Below, piece after piece: positions 50,955-61,285 of a stretch of DNA of 64,000 nt. Origin of the DNA: Neelides folsomi (lineage: Eukaryota > Arthropoda > Collembola > Neelipleona > Neelidae); assembly GCA_034687125.1 (NCBI GenBank), contig JAQGBZ010000042.1, positions 62,001 to 126,000 on the forward strand, in the 5' to 3' direction. The translations under genes and the position numbers were made by a program. How positions within the stretch are numbered: the first letter of the stretch is position 1; each line of letters begins with the position of its first letter. The notes below the pieces were generated by a model, which saw only the letters and a program-made list of their open reading frames with translations, searched no databases and was not told the DNA's origin.

Positions 50955-51830
50955 AGGGCATCGGGATAAACTTTCCATCAAACTCATTAGCTCTTTTCAC
51001 AAAGGTTTAGTCTCCATTCTCTCCATTATTGTTAGATTTCAAATGTCCTTTCTTTGATCAGGCGGGAGAGAATAATTCCTTCCCTTGAAGCTCAAACTAA
51101 CCCAACGGGTTCCGTGAGAAATCATTTTGAGTCTCCGATTATAAGGAATTGCCAAGTAGGGATATTAATTAAATATTTTTTTAACAATCTCACCATTTTC
51201 GAGTATCAATTTACCTACTGTGCATAGTATTATATTAGAGATGCATGTAATAAGCCAAATTATGACGCTAGATTATAAATTATAAAATAAAACCCAAGGC
51301 ATCTCTCAACGTCCTTCCCATCCCCTTCAAAATCTCTTCTTTGAACCTCTCACATAACATGAAAGAGCGGCTTTGTAAATGAAATTGTTATTGATGTCCC
51401 AATGTCCAAACGATTTTATCCATGGAGTAATAATCCGCGATAGCTCATTTGAATTTTACACCCTTCATTGTGGTCTTTGAATCATTTGAATGGAAATAAC
51501 AAACAAGAAGGATTGAATTCTTGAATTGAACTTCAATCCAGCCTTTTTCCCTTCATTCGAGTCAAATTAATGAAAAAATAAACTTTAGTTTTAGAAAAAT
51601 TAAAAAAAACAGTCAGATCCCATCGACCTCAGGAACGTGGAGAATAATGAGGAGAGACAAATAAGTTGTTCCCTCAACAAACCATCAAATCAATTCAAAC
51701 CTGAATAATGAAGGGAGTGCGAATCAACTCTTCATTCAATTATTAAACGACCGGAATTGGTCAAGAGGAATTGAATACCTCATTCGCAATTCAAGTGAGC
51801 TGGAAATGAATCCACATCGTAATTGAGCTT

Positions 51831-51833
<3 letters not shown>

Positions 51834-51865
<32 letters not shown>
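51834..51865. repeat. (GA)16 microsatellite
   Basis: Thirty-two bases of perfect GA repeat (TC on the gene's strand) in intron A-B. GA tracts can bind GAGA-type factors in arthropods, but nothing else here points to a regulatory role. Confidence 0.92.
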
Positions 51866-51868
<3 letters not shown>

Positions 51869-54743
51869 CTGACCCGGGACAGCTGAATAAAAAAACCTCC
51901 AATTCCGAAGTGGTTGTGAAGATTCACCACCAGTGTGAATGACACAATACCTGATTTTTTCAAAAGAGGATTCTCCTTCTGATCCCATACGAATAAAACT
52001 TTGCATAACCGGTGACGGCCAACGGGTGAAGAATACACTAACATATACGCATCACCCAACTGCATAAATACCCCGAGTGAAATGGGGATGAGAGAGAGGA
52101 TGAGGAAATGTATGTAGAGGGATTGGATGAGAAGGACAAAAGCAAAGGAACTTCACTCAAACGAGGAAGGTTGCTTAAAATGCGGATTGATTTCACTCTC
52201 AAATGATCTAGCAAGTTCAAATCTCATCGGGACCAAAACTCGTTCCTTTTTTGATTTGAATCAGCGATCGAGGGATTTGAAGAAAATCTATGGAATCTCT
52301 CCCCATTTCTTTCTACGTTCTCAAAGAGAAGGAAAATGGGAAGAAATTGGAGGAATTAAAGAAGCTTTGTAAAATGAAGAGGAGGAAATGTTTATTCCCT
52401 ATTTACATTTTAAATTCCATTGAGAAAATGAACGATGCCATAAAATTCGTTCCGAGACCTTTAATTCCGACATTTGTGTATGGTGGGCTGAGCCCCTTGA
52501 ACTTCATATTTATACACACAACATGCAATCTTCCTTCGCTACTTGATAAATTCCAATTTGCGTGTTAGCTCATTAGGAATATAAAATATTCAATGCATCT
52601 CAAATCTTCAGCTATGCTTTAATAATAATAATGACCCCAAAGATATCAAATTCTTAGATGCATTCATATAATAAATATCAGTATGCATTATTTAACTATT
52701 GTATACATAGTAGATCCATTTAATTATGCAACCAGAAATGAACTTCCATGCATAGTAAAATCTAGTTAAATTGTGAAGGTAATTTGGAAAAGGTTGTAAA
52801 TTCTCCTATTGTTGGTTCGAATGTCTCCAAAGAAGGGAAAAGACGCACTGTGATTTCTCCGGAGACTTTTGATGGAAGTTAAATCCAATTAACTTCCCGA
52901 TCCTCCCTCAGAGAATAGATCCAAGACCTGATTATGGTAATGAGGAAGAAGAGGAGGAGGAAGGTGGCTCTAATTAAAACCAACCTCCGATTCACTCAAT
53001 CCACTCAATTCACTCGCCCATTTCAAATTCAGTTCTGGATCTCCGAAAGGACCACGATGGGAATCACGATCAGGACGAGTTGAAGCAACTCTTAACGTAA
53101 CCTTCCGACATTTTCTTCTCCCAACTTTGCAATAAGATTCAAATGGGAATTTCCTCACTTTCAATAATCCTCCCCGCCCCAGCATTGTTCATTTTACGGC
53201 TTGATGTAAAAAGTTTGAGAACCATTGGAATCCCTCATTACTTTCAAAATGAATGGGATTCCAAATAATTACTAGTTTGAGAAGAATTTGAATTTTCGAG
53301 AATCAGGATTCTCTTAATTCTTTTTGCAATAAAGTTAAAAAGTAATACATAACTTGCAATATCAATTATAGGATTTGCTTCTTTCTTCTCCAACCTTATA
53401 CTTTTCATTCTCTCTCCTCTTTATAAGAAGCCGTCAAACTCCTACCTAATTACAAATATTAATTATTTTCGTTGGATCTATTATAAATTTTATAAATCTA
53501 TTATGTCTATTATGCATTTCACGACTTGGCAAAGTGCATTTATAATGAAATGATTGAATTAATAAGTCGATGGGGTAATTTTTTATTTATGTTAATTTTC
53601 CCAATAACTTGAAGTTGTTCTTGGAAGTTCTCAACTTTGGCCAATTCCTGACAGCTCAAAGGACTCTGCCCTCGGAAGTCTCTTGAGAATAAGTTGAAGA
53701 GATTCATCAATATCATAAAAATAATTCCAGACTCAATAAAATGCTATTTGGAGCGGGAACAATTGAAGATATAAAATCAGTTCATTGACCATAAAACCGA
53801 AAAGAATGATTTCAATTTAATACAGGCTACCCAATAAATACATTTTGAGAAAATATAAAATCAATCTATCATACACACAGATACCTATATATCCAGAATT
53901 AAAAAAATATATTATATAAAAATTTGAAATTGCGAATTGTGCTATTTTTCCAATATGATCGTCCTCATGGGTCCACCTGGGTTGGTAGAAAAATATATTT
54001 ATTATATTAGAAAAATGTCATTGATGTTCTCTCTCAATCCGCCCTTCGTCATTTTGGATCCCTTCCTACACATCCATTCCCTATTTTACACAATTTGCCA
54101 AGTTGGGCATCATTCGAGGGCATTGGTCTGAAATAGTTCATCACTCCTTTTCCACTTCGACGTCTTCATACATCAAGTCATCTCTTTCTTTAAGGCCCAT
54201 CCTATTGTGCCGTCACACACCTTCGTCACAAGTTTATTATCCATCCTATTCAACCATGATTGGTGAATTCTTCACTCTTCCTTTCTTCGAGCCTTTTACG
54301 ACGTCTGGTAGAGAAGAGATCTGAATTGCGGATTTACAACCCAAGAACTCTTCTGCCTTCTTCTTCCAAAACTTTTCCAAGACTCTTCTAAGAGATTCCT
54401 AAGAGACGAAGGCCTTGGAAAGGAACGTTACACTCCGACGACGACACAATGACAATAAAAGTATCCGTGTGAAGTTTTTTCGGCACATGAAAAATATTTC
54501 ATCGTCCGAGGACATGGATGGCCAATGGACTCGCTAAATTCCATCCCATCATTCTCAACAAGTTAAATATCTCTTCAAATTTATTCCCCTATTCAAACAA
54601 TCCAAATGTTATTGACAAGGAGTTGGAACGATAAAAAAGTAATTTTCTAAAGGTATTAAATTACTCAACATGGACTTGCTCCATACTATAAAAAAACTTT
54701 AATATTACATTAGGGAACGTTCACAAATCAGCTGACACGTTTA

Positions 54744-54789
54744 GGGGGGGTAGGCAAAAGGTTACCAAGTGGCATGGGGGGTGGGGGAT
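54744..54789 (+). repeat. Left copy of the G-rich subterminal module
   Basis: A run of seven G, then GTAGGC, an ACCAAGTGGCAT core, and runs of six and five G. The same module recurs in the same orientation at 55370-55417. The closely spaced G-runs could form a G-quadruplex on the plus strand (inference). Confidence 0.65.
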
Positions 54790-55369
54790 TTCACCAAAGA
54801 TGAGCTGACATTTTGAAAACGACCAAAATATCGGAATTTTAAAGATTAACTTTATCAAATAAATTAGAAATTTTCTTCTTCAGAACATTCACTGCATTTT
54901 ACGTTATGATCGAGTAATGTTAAACTATAGGAATATAGTCACCGTTCAGATTTTTAAATAAACATTTACCCTTTATATAAAATAAATTAGAAAAGTATGT
55001 TAAAGAGGCAATATCGAGGAATATCATGAAAAGAATCTGAAATGTTATCTCGAATTGACACTTTAACTTAAATTAAAGTTAACTTTAAACAAAAATCTGC
55101 GCCTAATTGCCGATTTATAACTCACTATTTCAATGGATTCTTAAAAAGTAAATTTTTATTTAAAAATCTGAACGGTGACTTTATTCCTATACTTTACATG
55201 GGTATAGAGTATAAATTGATTAAAGTACCTAGCCAATATTCACGAAGAAAATGTTTTAATAGTGTATAGATTTTTCATAAATGTTTGGAATCAATCTGTA
55301 TTCGATGAAACAATAAATTGGCACATTAAAATTCATTTCATTAAAAAAATTATGAAGTGTGAGCTGAAA

Positions 55370-55417
55370 GGGGGGGTAGCCCAAAGTGTCACCAAGTGTC
55401 ATCATGGGGGGGGGGGG
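55370..55417 (+). repeat. Right copy of the G-rich subterminal module
   Basis: A run of seven G, then TAGCCCAAAGTG, ACCAAGTGTCATCAT and a run of twelve G. It matches the left copy at 54744-54789 in direct orientation although it lies next to the opposite terminal inverted repeat. The module therefore breaks the element's overall mirror symmetry. Confidence 0.65.
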
Positions 55418-58400
55418 TCTAAAAACCCGACTTTTTGTGTCAGCTGATTTGTGAATGTTCCCTTACATACTTGTAGTTTTATATATTATGGTGATATATC
55501 TATATATTTATCTTATGTAAACACCCTACCTGACATTTATACCTCGTGTTTCAAAAGTTAAAAAATTAAAACGTCAATGCCTCCCACCAATCTTATACAT
55601 AATAGAGATGTAAAAATTGATATTAAAAGGTAAATAGGCAGTGAGGACACTTCCGTTGGAACATACGGTGGAGGAATGAAAGCCTTCAGGCCCTGGCAAT
55701 CCCATTAATAAACCCGAGTATTAACGATCTTTAACAACAGAGAAAGAAAGGAAACTCGTTAGGCTTTAGAGACTTTTAGCAATGTTAATTAAGGAAGTGA
55801 TTCCAATTCCCCATCATTTCCTCTCGAGAATGCAAATACAAATTCTACACACATTAATCCCTATTAAGTGTATAGACTTAACATATAATCATACATATAT
55901 CATATAATCGTATTCAACATTGGGACATTACATCGCATAATCCCATATCAGTATATGTAATTTACATCAATATGAAACCGTTGATAAATCCAGCTTACCA
56001 TATTGGTATTGTGGTAAATGTGTATTGCATTTAACTATATCATGTATGTATCCTGACATAAGTAAATTAAATACATATGTACTACTGATATAAGTGATAT
56101 ATTTGACATATGAAGTATTTTTACAATTCTCATTTAATACTTCGCTCTTTTTCATGCCTTTCCTCAACTTTCATTTAATGAGCTAAAGGTACATGGGCGA
56201 TGAAGTTCATTCATTCGATCATAATTTTCAAAAGGACAGAGAACTCATTATCAAAAGTGGTGGGTTTGGGATTTGAAATTGTCTCTGGAAGTTCATCCAC
56301 TTCCATAAAAAAACTTCCCTTGATGTTTCAAAGCATTTATAATATAATATGAATTTATTTATCTCATTTAGAGTCTGCACTCATGAGGAGAATTTAGCAA
56401 TTAGCTCACAGTGAAACATTTTTGATGCGCAGATTTTATAATGACAAATGAGTATTTAGGAGTATCTTGCTTTTGCGTAATATAATAAAAAAGGAAAAAT
56501 ATAGGGAGCATTTGAGTTCAACACTGCCTGTTAATTTTATTTATTATTCAAGGAACGAAAAACAAAAGGCAGCGGATAATTGCATAATGAATGGCTTCCT
56601 TACGAATCCCGCCTCCTGTGAAAATGAAGGAGGTGCGAAAATTCATAATCTCGAGTTTAAATCTTAATAATATACAACTCTGCTTGTATTATGCCTAATT
56701 TGTTCTCTTTAAAATCCCTACTTCATTTGAATAAGAAGTGGAATGAATTCACGTTAGAATATTTCTTTCTAATGAGGAGAACGAGAAATGTAAAACAAAT
56801 ATAAGAAATTCTCTGCCAAAAATCCTAAATTGTTCATTTTATCTCATCCTTTACTTGACCTTTGTTGGAATAATAATAATTGCGCAACAATGTTCATATT
56901 ATGCTAAATCAATATATGTAATACAATTTGACTTCTTTATCTCGTTTCAATTAACTTTCAATTTAATTAACTTTCAATGAGTCACATACAATAAACAAAG
57001 ATTATATGTAACTGATATGTACATATCTGCAAATAATATAACAATCTTAAATTAACTGTAAGATATGTACTTAAAATAAAATAGGTACATATAGTAAGTA
57101 GGTATGTGTATTTCAATTTCTTCAATGAAATTATTTAAAGACATGGAAAATTAAACCACAAAGGATAATTTTTGGCAATTGTACTTAATGGAAAATATTA
57201 CTCATCAATCATAAAACTTTTAAAAACTTCCTACAATTGCAAACCATTTTAAATTCTTGCGAAAAAGAGAATCATCCCCAATAAATGGTTTATAATTCAA
57301 GACCACCAACATAAACATTCAAGGCAAAACCACATAATTCACAAGCAATCATAAAATTGTGAAAGAAAAATTTGTGAAAAATGTCTTATGAATCTCTATT
57401 AGGTTGAAAATCATACTAATTATTTCCATCCTTTTATCCCTCAATGAATCCCAAGCCTCTGACAACTCTAAGCTTCCATTTCTCTTCAAACGTCTTTTGA
57501 GGAAATGAGTAAAGAATACCAATGAGGACAATACCGTTGAATCACGTCTACATGGCCAAGACATTTTAAGACAATGGAGCTTTACCAAAAAATATGCCAC
57601 ATAGAATAAAATATCTACTTATGTAAGTATAGGAGAAGGAAGAAGAAGCAAGTGATCTTTATTTCCGCCTTGTCTTCCTACCTATTGGATCAGGATGATG
57701 AAGCGAGTTTGTTCCTCATTTTAAACTTGAGACTTTTGAATTGAACTACCGGTGAGATTCTGAGATTTGATCAGCCAAAAGGTTTTGGTTGAATGACAAA
57801 AGAGAAAACTTCCTCGTGAGGAGAGATAAATACGGCCCTTGTAACTGGAGCTGCCCATTGTTGAAAAAGGCAAGGCTGGATGGAAAGTAAAGTGTCATGA
57901 TTTTGTTCAGTACACCAAAACCAAACCAAACATCTTTAAATCCTCAACTTGGAAATCAAAATGTAGAGGGGAACTATTACAAGGAAAGAGTGAATGAGTC
58001 AGGTAGAGTTAATGTATTTATGCTAATAAGTATATAAAACCGTCTTTCCAAACAACTCACACTTTTGTCTGTGAGGAAAGGATAAGATCCTAAATGACTT
58101 GACATGTGGATGTGACAGCCAGACGCTCTGACACGTAAATTGTAAAATTGTAATAGAAGAGACAAAAGGATTCCATTACTTCACCCAACACTCCTTCTCT
58201 AAAGTAAGCACAATGGAACTTCGGTTGAAATGAACCAAGTTAGAAATAGGGATAAGGTTACCGTTAGTTTTTATGGCTAAAACAAGAAGCCCATGTCCTC
58301 ATCTCATTAAGAATGTAGCTGGTAATGTGATGAATGACGAAATGACAAACCTAGATATCTTTACTTCTTCACTCAACTCCTTCATTTCACTTTAATCCAA

Positions 58401-59110
58401 TGTATGGGTGATTAAATGGTTAAAAATGGCCATGTAAAAAGTATCATAAGATTAATGTTTATAATTTAAAAACTTTTTATAATTATTTCCTGAAAGTCAA
58501 TCATTAAAAATATAATCATTCGTAATATGACAAGTTTAAATGTTTTTTTGTTTGTTAGTTAAAGTATAAGTTAAAGTAATTAGTGAAAGTATATAAAGTT
58601 AGAATTATACGTAATTCTATTAATCATTAGTTCTAGCTTCTAACTAACAAGGTTCACTTCACAAGATCAAGAACGAAATTGATTTAATAATTTGATCAAA
58701 TCTCGCACGACATTAAATTTGTTGTAAGGCCAACGATTTAAAATTACATGTATGAGCATGAAAATATTTAAAGTATGAACCTGAAGAAATAAAAGATCAT
58801 ATACAATCAATCATATAGCCAAGATTAACAAGATGGAAAAATCAAAAAAAAAACTTGGCAGCTCTTGAATATTTTCAAGTATGCAATTAATATCTTGTTT
58901 GTTACAAGCCGAATTACAAATTTTACATCATTTAATGTTTGCTTATTGGGAAAAAGACATTGAAAGGAAAGAGAGAGGATTTAACAACATTAATTTAAAT
59001 ATTAATAAAACTTTATTGCTTATAAGTGTTGATAACTTATAATAAATAAAGTTAATTTGGTAAAATGAGTATATAAGCAACACTTTAAAATATGCTTTAA
59101 ACATGGCTTA

Positions 59111-59130
59111 CAGAAGTTAACAGAAGTTAA
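59111..59130. repeat. Tandem 10-bp duplication
   Basis: CAGAAGTTAA occurs twice in a row and is followed by a partial third unit (GTTAA). It looks like simple slippage. Confidence 0.6.
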
Positions 59131-59232
59131 GTTAAACAAGGAGAGAATCATATAAAAATGCAATTTTATGAAATTGAGATGCAATGAAATATTTATGATG
59201 TGGAAGTGGAATGGAAGCATTGAACGTTTCCC

Positions 59233-59454
59233 ATGCATGTTAATTTAGTTGATGGAAAGTATGAGGGACCGATCCGCCACCTCGCGCTCCGTCGAGTAAC
59301 CAAGAGTGGTATAGCAAAAGTTTTACCTGGGGTATGTAAGGTGGCAGGACACATCTTTGATCGTCGAGTCGACTATTCTGAAGTCGCTCCAAAAGCTCGA
59401 ACAAATCATGAGACGTTCCCTGTTAAACAAAGAAACGTTATTACATTATTGTAA
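59233..59454 (+). pseudogene. Possible degenerate histone H4 fragment
   Basis: A 73-codon plus-strand frame carries features of histone H4 in the right order. IRHLALRR resembles IRRLARR; SG and then GVCKV resemble SG...GVLKV; VDYSEVAPK resembles VTYTEHAKR; and a basic KQR comes near the end. At the DNA level ATCCGCC.CCTCGC matches a typical H4 gene segment. Many other positions differ, the N-terminal tail is not recognisable and there are small gaps, so if real it is a strongly decayed copy of about H4 codons 24-97, not a working histone gene. It is richer in G and C than its surroundings. Chance resemblance cannot be excluded without a database search. Confidence 0.3.
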
Positions 59455-59894
59455 CGTTATTACATTAACCATAAATTAACAATACTTTAACCATGCGTAA
59501 ATTTTTTTCATGCATTCATTCCATCCTACTCATCATCACAGATTCATAAATATCATATAATATCTTTATTAAGTTATATGCAATGCTTGCTAAATAATTT
59601 ATTAAAAAATTGTTTATTTAAATACTCCCAAACTCCGAGTGAGATTACTAACAAGTAAACGAAATGATTATGCCACAATCAATTGACATATTCTACAAAC
59701 TTTGCAATTATGAGTCTTGTGATGTTGAACTTTTAATTAATTTATTGACTCATTAAACGTCTTTATGCCAAGATTTGATTTATTCTTCTTCCCCTTAAAG
59801 TTCCTCAAGTGAAGTGATGCTCATCCCGAGCGGTGCCCCTTTTTTATATATCTAATATTTCATTCACTCACTCTCTACCTATTCCTGGAGGATC

Positions 59895-59936
59895 ACGAGT
59901 GAGAAGTTTGAATGGAAATTCAAACTTCTCACTCGT
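59895..59936. repeat. Perfect 19-bp hairpin with a 4-base loop
   Basis: ACGAGTGAGAAGTTTGAAT, then GGAA, then the exact reverse complement. No mismatch is seen in 19 pairs, and the sequence is mixed, so chance is unlikely. It is too short for a normal miRNA precursor. It might be a young inverted duplication or the core of a small foldback element. No target duplication is evident. Confidence 0.85.
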
Positions 59937-61146
59937 ATGAATGGTATGAGTAATATATATTTGGCTTACTCCTTCCTACACTGGATATTTATAAAGTAGA
60001 TCTCTGTACTTATGTATATCATGCTCAATGTTCCACCCAGGACTGAAGGTAGGAATGGAGAAGATACTGAGGATAGAACAGCCAATAAATCCTCTTTTTA
60101 GATCCACCGCTTAAGATTCCAAAAGAACCTTTTTTACGCTCCAACCGTTAAGAGTCGTATATCATACATCAAATTCTTTCACTGGGGATTCAAATATCTA
60201 GCCTCGCATTTGACTTCCCAATCCAAGAAAAATGAAAGCTGTTCAATATATGAATCTCAACTCACCGGCTGATAAAATATAATAAATATCATTCACTTCA
60301 AAAAGCTTCGATTAAATATCATATTACGTCCAAATTGAACAAAATCCTCCGATTTCAAAAATAAATGATTCCCGGGTCAAAATACTCTCAATATCTCATC
60401 CAGGCCATTCAATATAAAAATGAGCCCCAATCGCCTCAAGAGTTAGTCAATAAGGTATCAAAACATATTTAATAATAATGGCCAATTAAACCACCTATAA
60501 AAATATTTTCAAATCATTCGAAAAGTGAAAGCTCACATTTTTTTCAATTTCCTCTTTTTTAATAATTCCTCAGAGTATCATATAACGATATACTATTCAT
60601 GTATAACTATGTAGTAATAACTGCTATATAAATTTTGATTTACCTCGGGGTCAAAATAATGAGAAATGGGGTCGGAACTTCCTCTGAAGTAGTCAATAAA
60701 AAGCTCAAGCGTGGATTATTGAGTCTCTGGACCCAAATACTAAATTGGTCCTAACCATTTTCTAATGGAGCGAATGTGAGAAGTTTAGAAAAAGATTTTT
60801 GATCGCTCGCGGCTCGTCTATTCCAATTTCCAATTTTATTGGGACGGATTTCTCTTCAACTTCACCGTGGTGTTGTCTGGTAAAGAAGATAAAGGACGGA
60901 GAGGCCAAGGGCCAAACAATTTTTCTAACCTCTCCTGAAGGAGTCTGAAGCCGCCTGTAGGGCGGCGAGTTCGGCCCTATCAACTTAAACTCTTGTAAAT
61001 TACAAGAAAACAGTGTGAGAGGATTTGAGGTTCAGCTTTATGAACCTTTTTACTTAATTCCCAAAAGAGTTATTCATATATTTGGGCTAAGTTCCATTCA
61101 CGCCCATTACAACCAATTATTAATAAGTCAAAAGAAAAAAACTTAC

Positions 61147-61285
61147 CAGGATCTTTTCGGCTGACTCGCGTCGACTGCTGACTGACGTCGCAGTGGCCGA
61201 AGAGACTGACAGGGAGTTGGAGTCAAATGATGATCTGTGGGAGGAGATCGCTTCCATTGTTCCACTATGCGGTCCCGCACTTTTT
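61147..61285 (-). CDS. RAP1GAP: RAP1GAP exon A: Ser-rich N-terminus, possible start
   Basis: The reading frame runs from a TAG acceptor after a T-rich tract to a strong CTG|GTAAGT donor and ends in phase 0, which matches exon B. It carries one leading base plus 46 codons. The frame contains a methionine (61257-61255) in a good start context, with A at -3 and G at +4, followed by MEAISSHRSSFDSNSLSVSS and a Ser/Arg/Thr-rich stretch ending SAEKIL. Such Ser-rich sequence suggests a disordered, phosphorylatable N-terminal region. Nothing in it resembles the GoLoco motif found at this end of many Rap1GAPs. A second frame is also open across the exon, but it leaves the wrong phase for exon B. If the methionine is the true start, the acceptor joins a 5' UTR exon beyond the window; otherwise coding sequence continues upstream. 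Confidence 0.68.

Larger units (their letters stand above)
54713..55462. mobile_element. 750-bp PIF/Harbinger-like MITE
   Basis: The ends are inverted repeats of 26 bases with one mismatch: GGGAACGTTCACAAATCAGC at the left, and the reverse complement of GGGAACATTCACAAATCAGC at the right. Both are flanked by TTA (54710-54712 and 55463-55465), a 3-bp target duplication of the TWA type used by PIF/Harbinger. An inner inverted pair of about 42 bases (54919-54961 with 55155-55197, sharing GTCACCGTTCAGATTTTTAA) makes the whole element a large foldback. A G-rich module with ACCAAGTG is repeated in direct orientation near both ends. It has no transposase frame, so it is non-autonomous. Confidence 0.8.
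35478..61146 (-). other. Intron A-B of RAP1GAP (about 25.7 kb)
   Basis: The largest intron, with a GTAAGT donor and a TTGCAG acceptor. It holds a 22-bp palindrome (44295-44316), an orphan open frame (50620-50954), a (GA)16 tract, a Harbinger-like MITE (54713-55462), a possible histone H4 fragment (59233-59454) and a perfect hairpin (59895-59936). Long first introns often carry enhancers or alternative promoters, but I see no specific site I can defend. Confidence 0.75.
1090..61285 (-). other. RAP1GAP: RAP1GAP-family gene locus (ten coding exons A-J in the window)
   Basis: Ten exons on the minus strand join in compatible phase into one reading frame that matches the Rap1 GTPase-activating protein family from the start of the Rap-GAP domain to its end. 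From the methionine codon at 61257-61255 the product would be about 756 residues; exon A could also continue from an upstream exon outside the window. Known role of the family: it speeds GTP hydrolysis by the small GTPase Rap1 (and often Rap2), switching off signalling to cell adhesion and MAPK pathways, at membranes and in the cytosol. Catalysis uses an asparagine thumb, present here at about residue 338. Intron sizes are very uneven: the 5' introns reach 25.7, 19.5 and 9 kb, while six 3' exons sit within 4.7 kb. The exon structure is inferred by eye from splice motifs and homology; no transcript was checked. Confidence 0.93.

Noticed and set aside
52970-53185. Minus-strand 71-codon frame of somewhat higher GC content
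   Set aside because: No recognisable motif and no splice borders compatible with exons A and B.
60937-60983. Short GC-rich stretch on the minus strand that reads AELAALQAASDSFRR between splice-like sites
   Set aside because: Its length of 47 bases does not keep the frame between exons A and B, and the donor is weak.
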